Of a stretch of DNA of 64,000 nt, positions 13,390 to 25,653 are shown piece by piece; position 1 is the stretch's first letter, and every line of letters starts with the position of its first letter. Both the position numbers and the translations under genes were made by a program. Under the pieces are notes generated by a model. It was not told the origin of the DNA. It searched no databases and saw only the letters and a list, made by a program, of their open reading frames with translations. Source of the DNA: Caenorhabditis remanei (lineage: Eukaryota > Nematoda > Chromadorea > Rhabditida > Rhabditidae); contig NC_071329.1 in NCBI RefSeq assembly GCF_010183535.1, positions 13,020,001 to 13,084,000 on the forward strand. The letters are read 5' to 3'.

Positions 13390-16300
13390 TTAATGGGAGA
13401 GGAAACACGAAACGGAGACGAAAAGAGGAAAAGAAGAAGGGAGGGAACATTTGAATGTTGGTCCTGAATGGGAAGAGAAGGCGGATAATAGAAATTTAAT
13501 AAAAACATACAATGCCAAAAAATAGTTGTTGTTCAAAAACAGAAACGCTCAAGCTGGGAAATCTCATGTTTGCAGAATAACAAGGTGGAATGAAATTCTG
13601 GAATTTTGTCTGTCAAACAATAAATTTCAAGAGTTATGGATGTTTTTCTTGTCCACATGTAAAAATGGGTCGGGCCAAAATTAACATTTTTCAAGATCAG
13701 GCTTCTTTCAAACCAAAATTTAAAATTTTTTTGAAATTTTTTGGATTTGTTTTTTGAAAAATGAGTAGCAAAAGTTTAGAATTCAATAAAAAGCTGAATA
13801 TATATGGAAATTTAAGCACTTTTGCTCTGAAATTTCCAAAATTTGTGAAAAATTTTTGTCAACTTTTAAAATCCGAAATCCGCCACTTTTGAATCCGGAC
13901 CGACCGGGCCGAAACGGGGCGGGCCGATTTTTGACCAATCTGATTTTTATAATGCTTTCGTTCATCTTTGCGATCTCCAACTGATAAAGCTTGTAAGCTG
14001 TACTCGTACGTTCTTGTGTACTGTAATAATTACTGTATTTCAATTCTCGATAAACAATCTGTGTGCTGCTGACTTTCACTTTCCTCTGATGAAATTCATT
14101 CTTCATTCGAACATCACATCAACTCGATTTCGAAATTTGAATCTTATTTCTTAAAGAACATTAATAACATAAACAATCCAATTATCCAGTTGTCAGAAAA
14201 GTGTTGCCTCTTCCGAATTTATTTTAAAAATGAGAAACATTTATTTCAGTTTCTATGTTTTTTTTTTTAAAGCTATAACATCCATTTAAAACCCGTTACA
14301 TTCCGCGGACATGCATTAACGCACACCCAACCACACATGGTAAAATGGATGAGCCCGTGAGCTCTGCCAGTGTTTAAAACAAACAAAATTAAGGGCTTCG
14401 ACGGGGGTGAGTAGTCGTCTTGACATGCGTGTAATGTGAAACGCTTTTCACCGATTCGGGGGCACCCCGTTTCCTAAAAATGGCCTGTTTTATTCGTCTT
14501 CTTCTTCTCTATTTTGGCGACTCCGCCTATTTTCGTTTCATTCGAAGAAGGACCTGACTTTGAAGTGGTTTAGTTTTCGAACACTCAAAAGGCGTTTGTC
14601 TGAAGAAAGTCCAATCTTTTCGATCTGCTCAAAACTTGACAAGTGACAGGAGTGAACGAGTAAATCGGAAAAAGAAGGAGCCGTTGACCTATTTCATAAG
14701 TACTCTGACCTTTCTCGTACTTTTCCTGTTCTTATTTGTATTCATTTGAATAATGTTTTATATGAACTGCAATTCGAGTAGCTCAAACACGTTGAACAAC
14801 ACCAGGTCATCTCGAGTTACGAATGAACAATTTTTAGGGGAAATTGTTTTTGTAAACCCCTTTATTCAAGTTATTACTGTCTCCAGATCATCCAACTCTG
14901 TAAGAAATTATTTCAATTTTCGAGCTTCTTGATAGATTCTTTTCAGAAAATAATAATGAGCAAATGCAATGATTGCTTTTTAAAATAAAAAATCTAGATA
15001 AAGAACTAATTTTCCCATAATAACGTTTTTTAGCTTTTTTCAGTAAACCTGTTATAGTAAGCTCTGAAATGTTAATTATTAATTCGATGATTAATAACCA
15101 CCGTCTAAATTTCCAATTATAATAAAAGGATTTCCAGACTCATCGAGTTAATACTATATTCTTTCATCACATTTTGCTTTGAACACTTTTATTTTGATAT
15201 TCTTCATTATGGCCTGAACTTGGAACCCCAAAAAGTTATGTGCCAATAAATGAACAATTTCTCAAAAGTATCCAGTCACTTGGCTCATTCATCTGAAGAA
15301 TAAAATGGAGTTCATCTCAGAAAAAAAGCTCATTTCTTCTGGATACGATGCGAAAATAGAAGAAGAGAAATGGACGATCATTCATTTAACACCCGCTTCT
15401 AGATTCCACACATTTCTCTTTTTGTGATCCTTCTCATTTCTCAAATCCTCCGTTTTCCACATTCGACCCTTTTGAATGCAGTATAATTTGGAACGGAAAT
15501 AAAAACACCTGTCCTGTCATCTTCAACTCCGTTTTGTCTTCTTCTTCTCCTCATTCCATTTCCTTTTATTTCTCTATTTTTCTCTTTTTCTCAACCAATA
15601 TCTAGTCAGTCTCGCCAATTTCCATCGCTCCAAATTTCCTGCTATTATTCATAGTATATGCCATTTTCGATTCGGGCTCACACACAACCACAAGAGGGGT
15701 CCCGTCCCTATTATTGACTTTCATAGATGAAGGATAAACGCTCTGAAACATGTGTCATCGAGTGAAATGTCTGTTTTTATGAGACGTCATCCGTCTCTTT
15801 TTCCTAGTTTCTATAACGACCTACTCTCTTCATTGTTTCTTTTTTGTTTTTGAATTGAATCGGTTATATGAGAAATTATGAAATTCATTTGAACTGTCAC
15901 AGCCGATATGTCAATTGGAAATCTCAAAAAGAAAGCGTGAATGGTAGAATTCCAGCATAATCATTAACTGGTTATCGAACTGTTCAAATACTAAAGTTAT
16001 TAAAAATTGTTCGAATATTGTAACTCAAATCAAAACTTTCCTATTAAAACCGAGTCCTTTACCGGTTTTTTTCCACTGAAAGCCTATAGAATTTCAGACA
16101 ATCTAGTATTCAAAAACCTATAGGAGTGTACTTGGATGGACTTACTATACCTACAGTACCCCCTTAACTCAGAAATTAATTTTGCAATTCAACTTAAAAC
16201 TTTAGAAGGATCTAAACTTAAAGTTTACAAGTTAGAATTATTTTATACCAGACGGTGTTCTTTCTCTTCGAATTTGGTATGAAATTCAGTTGTTTTGATC

Positions 16301-16576
16301 CAGAAGACGTCATTTTGAGAATTTTAAAAAAAGAAAAAGATGAGGGGAAAATTTCTGATCTTCTGGTCCAAGTTCAAAGAAAATCGGTTCAGTAGGAAGT
16401 GCGGTAGGATCGGCGACATACAGACAAACATACAACCGTTTGCGTTTGTTAATAGTAAAGATGCTCAGTTTTTCTGATTTCAGTTTCTGAAATCTGAAAC
16501 ATCTTTCGTCGTGGTTATTTTTCCAGACGCCTCAAATCTAGTTTTTATTCCAGATGAGAATTCCAACGTCGTGACG
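13390..16576. other. Intergenic region between mks-3 and syd-1
   Basis: About 3.2 kb with no supported coding exon. It should contain the syd-1 promoter and possibly untranslated exons: acceptors TTTTTCCAG at 16518-16526 and TTATTCCAG at 16545-16553 precede the first coding ATG. A/T-rich sequence bounded by GGGCCG-type blocks occurs at 13668-13930. Confidence 0.5.
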
Positions 16577-19500
16577 ATGCTTCCTCTGCACGGATACGGT
16601 GAGACCGATCCTCGAAAAGGTACGTTTCAAAGGTCCAGCCTCCAATTCTTTTGATATACATGTCGTCCCTTATTAATAAATAATATTGTGCTCATTATTG
16701 TTGACTGACCTCTTTTTAATATGTCGTGTGAATGCATACACTCCCGGAAGAAGAATCATAAGATACTCTTTTCCAGCAGGAATGCCGTATCCACCAACCT
16801 ACCTGTATCAAGAAGAACCAGTCAACAATTCGGAGTGTTGCTGTTGTTGGCTCTGCAGAATACTATGTTGCTGCTCTCCAGTTGAACAGGTACATTTCTC
16901 TGTTTCTCTTCTCCTTTTTTGTCCGTGCAGTCGCAAAAATTGGGAAACTCGATTGCCGTAGTTCTTGAGAAATTCAATTTCGATTGACTCTAATCTTCTT
17001 GCATCAATGCACTCTTTCTCAAAATAAGAAAAACGAGAAAAGAAGAACCCATTTTCGTCTCGAACATCCCGACAAACCTTTTCCTCTCTTTTTTCTCTCT
17101 ACACATACTCGTGTCGTCTCCATAGTATCAGTTGCCACGTTATAAATCTTTATGTTTTTTGTTACTACTTTCACTTTTTCTGTTTCTTCTTCTCTTTCAC
17201 TTCTACTTCTATTCGACATGTAGTAAGCATGATATGTTGGAAAAATCAGAATCCGGAGGATGAGAATCAGGTAAATTTGTGTGGTGATGTTTCAAGTTTC
17301 GTGAGAATCAGTATTGAAATTTCAATCCCTAATTTGAAAATTTCGTTTTAATATAATTTTATGGTATCACTCTAGTAAGAATTAACTGAAAAGTATCACC
17401 TACCGTCCCTATTTCATTCAAAAGTTTCGCTATGATTCTTTATCTTTTTAACAACATGTGGGAAACATTCCAAAAAACTCAGATTCAATTCCAATTTATG
17501 ATAAAACTAATAGAATTCTATGAGTATTTCCCATTCCAAACTAATACATCAAGACTAATTGGTATTAGTTTTCACATAAATTACCACGAAACGACACAAA
17601 TCTAAATGAAATGCCAACATATTCTTCTTTCCAACACTCATTCGTATGTCTTTTCGGTTTAATCCTTTATATGCGTTCATCATTTCAAATATAATAATGA
17701 GACCGCTTCGTCTTCTTCTTCTTCTCACCAAATAGAAGAAGAAAAGAAGAAGAGACGAGTCCATGTCGTTTTGGTGTGAGCTGAACTTGATTCGAAATCT
17801 ACGTGGTTTGGTGGGAAGGGGGAGAAGAGACGGGTCGTTTTGGTCCAAAAGAAGAAAGAGCATGTATCCCAGAGAGAGGGAGTGAACGACGGCTACTACT
17901 ATGGGAAGCGAGAAGGGAAAAAAAAAGGAGAAGTATGAAGAAGACGAAGAAGAAGAAGAAGAAGAAGCTAGTAGCCGTTGGCTCAACTTGCTTCTACTCT
18001 GCTTCTTCTGCGTATCTCTATGTCGTCTGAACTGCGAGAGCAACGGCGACTTGTATGTGTGTGTGTGTGTGTGCCCACTCGAAACTAAAAGGAAACGAGA
18101 TCGATAGACGGATGGCGACGAGGCCACCGACGAAGCTCCGACGAAGAAGAAGAAGCCGTCGTCGCCATCACCAGCCTCTTCCTTCTCTTTTTCTTCTTCT
18201 TTTTCTTCAACTCTTCGGGGTTTTTTGTCAAGTTTTAAAGACGTCTCATCGTCGTTTCCATTTTACTTGGTTCCTGTCTTCTTTTTCTTCTTTTGCATAC
18301 TTCTATAAGAAGACTTCAAGTCCCCCGTGAGAATATGAGAAGGCTTCTGAACTTTTTGTCCATCTGGAAGTGGGTCAAGTGGTTGTAAGCATAAGGTTGT
18401 GTGAAAATTTCTTGTAGAGCATAAATCATGTATTCTACAGGGCTTTTTGCAAATTTAAAATCCAGAACATTTTGAGAGTTTTATAGAAACGAGATATTCG
18501 AAGCAAGTCCAAAGTTATTCGAGTTATTTTCAGACGATCTAGTTGAATTTTTGTTAGAAAAGATGTGAAGATCAGTGAAATCCTAGTCACTAGAATCCGA
18601 CCATCTATTGTTTTATTATAATTCTCATCTATTTACTCATCTGAAAGTGAAAACCAAACCTTCCCCTCGAATATTTGTTTTTGAAATTCACCCCCCGCCA
18701 CGAACCCAAAACAACCGAGTTGTTCATTTCCATTCCCTTCCAAAAAATAATTTTATATAAAGCTATAAATTTAGGATAGATGCTCCTAAAATGTTCTGAT
18801 CAAAACCTGGGTGATTGCGGGACAAGTCACGCGAGAAAAGACCCATTAATTTTTGTGTCCTTTTTGCATCTCTTCCTCTCTCTCTCCCTTCTACTACTCC
18901 ATTCAATGTCCTTCTAACTCCAAGCATTCATCGTGGTCCATAGGACCGCCCGTTGTGTCTTCATGTGCATGTAAGAGTACACTCACTCCAACTCGTGTCT
19001 ACTGTGTTCAACAAAACATTTACAAATTAAACATCCGGTCATCATATACGGTTTTATTTTTTCAGACGGCATTACGCGATCGCATGAATGCCAGTCAACC
19101 GCCTCCAGGTGAGTTTTTTCCTCTTCGTTTTTCAATATCTTATCATTATTTTTCAGGAGGCGGAGGGCGATTGCCAGATGAAGTTTATAGGAAGATTAAA
19201 GCAGTCGATCAGGGACAGAGTACACTTACACAGGCTGGAATTCAAGGACTTAGTGCTAGAACTCTTAGCGAGTGAGTTTTTTTTTTCAAAGAATTTTCCA
19301 TCAAGAGAGAATTTGCAGAGAACAACGAGGTGACTTGGTATTTCAACTAGTGGAAATTATCAAGAAACCTGGACAATCATTAGGTTTATATTTAAGAGAA
19401 GGAAATGGAAAAGATCGATCCGATGGCGTTTTCGTTTCAAGATTCGGAGATAATTCTGAATTAGCAAAGTAACTTTTTTCACCAATTCATCCAATTCATA

Positions 19501-22500
19501 CTGAATCTCTTATCTCGAAAAAACTTTCAGATATGGAGAAGTAATGCGACCTGGAGACGAGATTCTGACGATAAATAATGTGGAAGTGTCGATGATGAGT
19601 ATTGACGACGTAGTTCTGATTCTGAGTATACCCAGACGATTACTTCTTAGGATACGGTATGCTTTTATTTGGAAAAAAAACCTCTTTCTGAACGTAATAA
19701 CTTCAGATTTTCAAAGTCAATGAGACATGAAGTGATATCAAGTCGATCGAGTGAACGACCCGTTGTAGTATTCCATAAAGTGAGTTTTTTGGAATAAAAA
19801 AGAAAGAACTGAATCAACGAAAATTGTAGTATGACGACAGAAGGGATAGCGAAACGAATGCTCCAATTCTATCACAGCCAACGTCTACAGCGAACACGTG
19901 GTTAGGAAAGAAAAGTCGACAACAGATGGAAGTGAGTTTTTTATTTTTATTTGAATCAAAAAATTGATCGAATCAGAAAAAAACACAAGAAGATTTTTCC
20001 TTGAACTGGAATCCCAACAGTTTCAAAACTTCCACGAATTTTACACCATAAAATCCAAAAAGCGAGTATTTTGGCGTCGTCTTTCGAAAAAATGATAAAT
20101 CTACGTCAAAACGAACCACTCTTCCCAGCTTCTCTTCCTCTTCTTTTTGCCTTTTGGTCCCTCTGTGGTCGTTGTTGTTCGTCTCTTCTTCTCTTCTTCT
20201 CCTTCTCCATATTCTTCAACGGAGGTCACTTGGGGATGCCTCGAGATGACAAGAGAAAAGCTGACCGACAAAACAAAAAATCTGCAATTGACTCCAGAAT
20301 GCTCTCGTTTACTCCTAACCCCCTCTGACTTCTTCCTTCCTTCCAAAAATTTCGCTCATTCAAAACTCGTAATTTGAACTGGTGCCCTCTCAAAGGACAG
20401 GACATCTATGGCCATCTGCGTCTGAAGAGAGCAAAAAAGGAAGAAGAAGAAGAAGAAGAGACAAATTTGAAATCGATGCCCTCAGAAACTAATTCTAATA
20501 AACTTGTCTCCCTTTTTCCTTTTTTTTTCTTCTTCCGATGAGAATCTTCTTTCTCTTTTTTCCAATCGTGAATAATCTGCGGCGCCTCAAAGTGCATCGG
20601 CACACATTAGAAATTCAACCAACTTCTCGCCTGGTTTCCTTTTCTTTTTTCTTTTTTCTATTTTCTTCTTCTAGTTTTTTCCTGCCTGTGCATCCAGTGC
20701 TCTATCAAAGTGCCGAAAAACGCCTTCTTCTTCTTCTCATCGGAAATTCAGGCGACGGCGTTTCGTCACGTCGGGGAGGCTTCTGCTTCGGCTTCGGCCA
20801 CGACGACGACGACGTCTTCTGCTACTTCTTCTCATTCTTCTCCGCCCATTTTATCCCTGTTTCTCGCACCCACCACATATCCCATTCAGCACCCCCACCC
20901 CCCGATTTTATGACACACACACACAACCACACCGAGGTGCCGAATAAATTGGATTCGCTTCTTCTCTCGCTTACAAATGTTCTGCTTGTTTCGTTCTGAT
21001 TGTTTTAAGTCTTTTTTTCGATAGTTAGCCACGTGCTGTTGTTTTTCTTTCGTTTGGAAAAAAAAGTATTGAGACGCCAAATTGTGGTCAAAAAGTAACA
21101 AAAACAGAGGGTCCTTTGCTGGTCGTTGTGTCTCTCACTCTCGTTTTCCGCCCTTCTTTTCTTCTGTTCCTTTTCTTCTTCCCAAAAAAGTCGTCGTCTT
21201 TTCGTCAATTGATCGTTTACTTATCTACCCGTGACGGCTTTACCTTTTTCGTATACAAATGTTCGCGGTTTACTTTTTATATCTTCTTGCCAAAGTACCA
21301 TAGATTTGTGTCAAAACTATTTAAAGTTTGAAAGTTCAAATTTCATTCTAATCTTTCTAAATCTTACAGGAGATGCGAAACGCGACGACTTCATCGACAA
21401 TGCGTCCACATGCCAGTACTTCATCTCCACGTAATCACTTTGCTCCTCGACTTGTCAATGGACATTCTCATCCAATAGGTGTTCCGTCTGCTTCGTCAGC
21501 CGACCATCATTACCAGAGGTTTGTTCATTTCTTCATCTTTTCATTCTTCTTTTCCTCCTTTTCCTTCGAAAAAAGGAAGGAAGAATTTGAGAAGCTTCTG
21601 ACGTTCGAGAGTATCAAATGGCTACTTTCAGATTCGCTTCTGAGCCATCCGACTCAGTTTCGAGGACAGCTAGAGTGCCTCCACCAAGACTTGCATCAGC
21701 AACTGTGAGGAGAACTGAGAGTTTTAATTCGGCACCTGGAGTTTCTACGGTAAGTATTTGATTCATAACTGAACTCATTCTTAATTTCAGAGTGTCCCTA
21801 TGTACACACTCCCTCGATCCTCCACAGCCGTCCCTCCACCTGATATTCTCGGTTCCATTCCTCATTCAGCACGAGACCCTCTCATGCGTTCCGACCTTCC
21901 CTACGATCCGATGACTGGCCGTTTATCTTCGTCAGTACCCACAGACCCTCTATTATCTCGTTCGTTGTGCTCACCAATTCTGCCAAGAACTCTTCGTCAA
22001 CCCAACGATAGTAACAAGAGCAATTCGTTGCCTCGTCGAAGAATCATGACTGGTTTGTTCTTATTTTTAATTGTTTTTGAAATTAGAAAGTGATTTTAGG
22101 TGGAAGAAATGTGAAATGGCGTAATGATGTTGTGTCTACTTCCGACCTTTGTGGAGAAGAGAGTGATGGAGCAATATCTGCTCCTGAATACTCTTCGCCT
22201 CCATTTTCCAGACTAACCCAACGTAAGTAATCGTCCATTGCTTAGAGCTAATTAGTGCTGACAAGTTGTCACACCTCAACAACGAAAACGTTTCGAGCGA
22301 GAGAGACATTCCCATGCTTTCCCCTCTTGTCAAATTATCGCATCGAGAATAGAGTAGATGAATATAGTGAGAGACTTAGGCAAAGTGCATTAGAGGCACT
22401 GAAACAAGTACGGAAGGAAAAGCACGCAAGCATCTGACCACAATGGAACAAATGGAGCAGAAAATGTTCCGAGATTCTTTCTAGAAGAAAAACGACAAGA

Positions 22501-24453
22501 CAAAACGATTTCTTTTTTCAGAGCAGCAATTCCGATTGTCTAATGGAAGTCCGGGAAGGACGGTGAACGACATTTTCTCTGCTGCAGAATATCGAAATTG
22601 GGCAGGACCATACGATCCACGTGGAATGTATGGACCATATCCACCTGGACAACGAACAACAAGATGGTCACATACATATGGAGAACAAAGAGCACCGAGA
22701 ACTGCATCACTTCCAGGAAGAACTGTTTTAGCTCAAAGTCTTGTTGGAAGTCCAGTTTTGCCACGTCATCCACCTCCAATTGTTCAAGATAGACCTTCAG
22801 CAGTATTCGATAGATATCATGTTTCACCATTGATGAATAGAAGAGCTCCGTTGCGAGCAGCTGGACCGGGAATCAACGTGGATCGGTTGAGTGTGAGCAG
22901 TCTGACTGGAATCCTTTATGTCCATATTGTGGAAGGAAGAGGGCTCAAGATTCCAGAGAAACAGAAGGGATTGACAGAGGAAATGTATTGTGTTCTTGAG
23001 GTTCGAATAGTTCTTTGTATTCAATTTCTTATTATATATTTCTTCCAGGTGGATGAACAACATCGTGCACGTACTGGTGTGTCGACCATCGAGCAAAAGT
23101 TCAAATGGAGAGAAACATTCCATATTGATGTCGTCAATGCTACCGTTTCGAACTTTTTCGTTTACTCATGGCATCCACAATTCCGACACAAACTCTGTCA
23201 TAAAGGATCTCTGAAACTTCTGGAAGCATTCGTGGTAGATCAATTAAACGACGATCGAGTGTTTGCTTTGAATCTGGAGCCACGTGGACAATTGATAGTA
23301 CGAATTGGGTTTCATGATCTGCAAGCAGTGTTCAGAAGAACAGTTAATCCTCGACTGAATGGAGTATTCGGGATTCCATTGGGAAGATTAGTCCAAAGAG
23401 AACGAAGAGATACTCCCATTGTTCTGACGAGATTGATTCAAGAAATTGAAAAACGAGGAGTGGATTATAGTGGACTTTATGTTTGTAAGTAGTTTATCTT
23501 ATTTTATTCAAAGATTACAATGCATAAAATAATTATTTTCAGTGTGCGGATCAGTGGAAAAGAAGAAAATGCTACGCGCTGAGCTGGAGTCGAATCCTCT
23601 CGGAACAGAGCTCTCCGCTGAGTCCATTCCTGACACAAATGTGATTGCTTGTCTAGTCAAAGACTTTCTTCGAGAACTCCCCGAACCATTAATATCCCCA
23701 CAAATCCATGGAATGCTTCTGGAAGCTGCATCCGTCGCACTACCCAATGATATTCAAGCTAATCGAACATTAGTTCTGAAAATTATTGATTGTCTACAGT
23801 TATCTGCCAAGAATTGTCTTCTATTAGTTCTAGATCATTTGAGTACAGTTCTTTGCTCTTCTCCACATAATGGACTTACTCCAACTCGATTATCTGCGGT
23901 AAGAGGAACGGTTCCCTACTTCAAAATCTCATTATTCCTAATTTTCAGATATTCGCACCCCTTCTATTCTTCTGCCTTGATGCAATTTCTCCGTATACAA
24001 CATCACCAACATCTAAAATGGCAGCAGTTCGAACACTCGATATAAATCAGGCGTCGTCAAGTCTCCAGATGATATTGTCGATATGGCCCTCAAGAGTTAG
24101 TGAGTTGGTCGAGTTCTTTCCTTTTCTACTAATCTATCCTACAGTAGTCACCAACGTGTTTCTTTTTTCACTTCTTGCGCACTTTTTGTAATGTAAAATA
24201 ATAGTTAGACGTTTGCATGACACCACTATAATATTTCTATGATCAGCTCACGCTATTTATAGAAAAATTCCACAAGGTGCACTTCTAGAAGCATGAAAAT
24301 TTTTGATTGAGCGTATCATTAGATATATTCCAGTCCCTAATCCCTCAACACCAATTCAAAATATTTTCAGACAGCGAAAGTGGATCAGATAGTCCGGCCA
24401 CGACATGTCAGAAAGGAGGCATCATCGCCTATGTCTCTGAATCGCAATGCTGA
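16577..24453 (+). CDS. syd-1: SYD-1, presynaptic assembly scaffold (PDZ-C2-RhoGAP-like)
   Basis: Eighteen exons (16577-16619, 16777-16889, 17250-17270, 19066-19108, 19157-19271, 19319-19468, 19531-19656, 19707-19779, 19830-19931, 21370-21518, 21632-21749, 21791-22052, 22100-22222, 22522-23000, 23049-23484, 23543-23898, 23949-24099, 24371-24453) give 980 residues. A short Cys-rich stretch ([17 protein letters not shown]) near residues 35-50 may be palmitoylated. A PDZ domain (112-206; [22 protein letters not shown]), a disordered Ser/Pro/Arg region, a C2 domain (about 600-725) and a RhoGAP-like domain (about 752-930) follow. In C. elegans SYD-1 acts early in presynaptic active-zone assembly with SYD-2. 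Here the RhoGAP motif reads SGLYVLCGS, so the catalytic Arg is replaced by V784. The reading frame stays open upstream of the ATG back to the 16553 acceptor, so earlier exons are possible. AATAAA is at 24461. Confidence 0.93.
17935..17967. repeat. (GAA)n simple repeat
   Basis: An imperfect GAAGAA triplet run lies inside the long syd-1 intron. Confidence 0.8.
18051..18072. repeat. (GT)n microsatellite
   Basis: About eleven GT dinucleotides in a row within the long syd-1 intron. Confidence 0.85.
19932..21369 (+). other. Long syd-1 intron, T/C-rich
   Basis: A 1.4-kb intron dominated by CTTCTT-type pyrimidine tracts, with a CA run near 20912-20920. No exon or RNA gene is apparent. Open frames here are low complexity. 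Confidence 0.55.
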
Positions 24454-25653
24454 TTTTCTAAATAAAAAAGATTATTGATCTCTAGGTGCCTCGACCCGTT
24501 TCTTTCGATTCATTACCGGTTATATGTTAAGGAAATTTTTCGTTGACTTCATACCCTACTCCCATGCTTTTTAAAACATTCGATAACCCTTTTCTATAAT
24601 TTATATATTGTCAATTCTACAGATTTGTCTTTCTTCTTTTGAGCAATATAGACAGTGTTCTTATTGTCAGCGCTCTTTTCTGAGCCCTCATGGGTTTTGT
24701 TCTTTTCAATGATACAAATGTGCTCAGATCGTTCTTATTCAATTTTAAAATATACAATTTTATTATCTATGAACAAATGAAATTGTTTCTATTTTCACAT
24801 TTGATAGTTGTTTAATGAAAAAGGAAGATAATTTCAGACTATGGATATTCGCAAAGACCACATTTCCTTTATGATTTACAGTTCCCATCTGAAATTTTCA
24901 ATTCTATGAGAAATGTCACAAGAGAGAGTCTTCTAAATAAATTCTTCCTTTTCTACAGTATCCCAACCAAAATGACAATCGTTCAAATGATCGATTTCGA
25001 ACGAATATACAAAGAAACCGAGGATTATCAAAAGTACAAGTGCTGTTTTCAGATGTTTTTTTTTCAAATAATTTCCAGCTCGGAAAATTCAGAATTCCAG
25101 TTATACAAATGCGGGAACTGGTGATGAGGGTACTTGTCGTGAAGTATGGCGCCACAGCGTACGCAAACACAACCACGCAACTATGCAGCCACTGTTCAAA
25201 ATTAATTTTTTCGCGCTCGCAATCATCGTGTTCCGTTTTTCTCTTGCTTAAAAACAAGGAGCTCTCGAAAATATCACAATACTTCTGCATTTTGGAATGC
25301 TTGTTTCGTTCAGTTTCGAAAATAACTAGTTATCTATTTCTCAAGGAAAGCGCAAACTGAACTGAACAGTCTCAATGTTTTCGTCGGCTTGTTTGATAGC
25401 GTAATAATGCCCGCTGCAGCGATTAACGTGTTCGCAACGAGAAATTTGATAGTTTTCTTAAAGAACACGGTTTTTTCGGTATGATATTCGAGTTTGAGCG
25501 ACAAACCATTGCAATTCCAGTTTGAACGAGTATGCTATTCCTAAAATTTTGCTCTTGGTTCTCTACGTTATCTTTTACAGTTGTTCTCATGTCTTGTATT
25601 TCGCCACAAAACTCTTCCTTCTAATTCACTTATTGTAAGCGCTATTTTCAGCT
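24454..25653. other. syd-1 3' UTR and npp-21 promoter region
   Basis: The syd-1 AATAAA is at 24461-24466. No supported exon follows. The stretch at 25130-25220 is richer in GC and CpG (GGCGCCACAGCGTACGC) than its surroundings and may be the npp-21 promoter. It ends with CTATTTTCAG two bases before the npp-21 ATG, a typical trans-splice site. Confidence 0.45.

Larger units (their letters stand above)
17271..19065 (+). other. Long syd-1 intron with simple repeats
   Basis: This 1.8-kb intron contains A/G- and T/C-rich tracts, a GAAGAA run (17935-17967) and a GT run (about 18051-18072). Open frames here (for example 17555-18127 minus) are low-complexity products of these tracts. I see no gene. 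Confidence 0.6.

Noticed and set aside
17555..18127. 190-codon minus-strand open frame in the syd-1 intron
   Set aside because: It is made of Ser/Arg/Phe runs from CTT and GT simple repeats; not a gene.
20538..20999. 153-codon open frame in another syd-1 intron
   Set aside because: Phe/Ser/Leu low complexity from polypyrimidine, with no splice or start context.
24906..25290. Open frames on both strands between syd-1 and npp-21
   Set aside because: A short plausible segment exists, but there is no consistent start, splice pair or family match.
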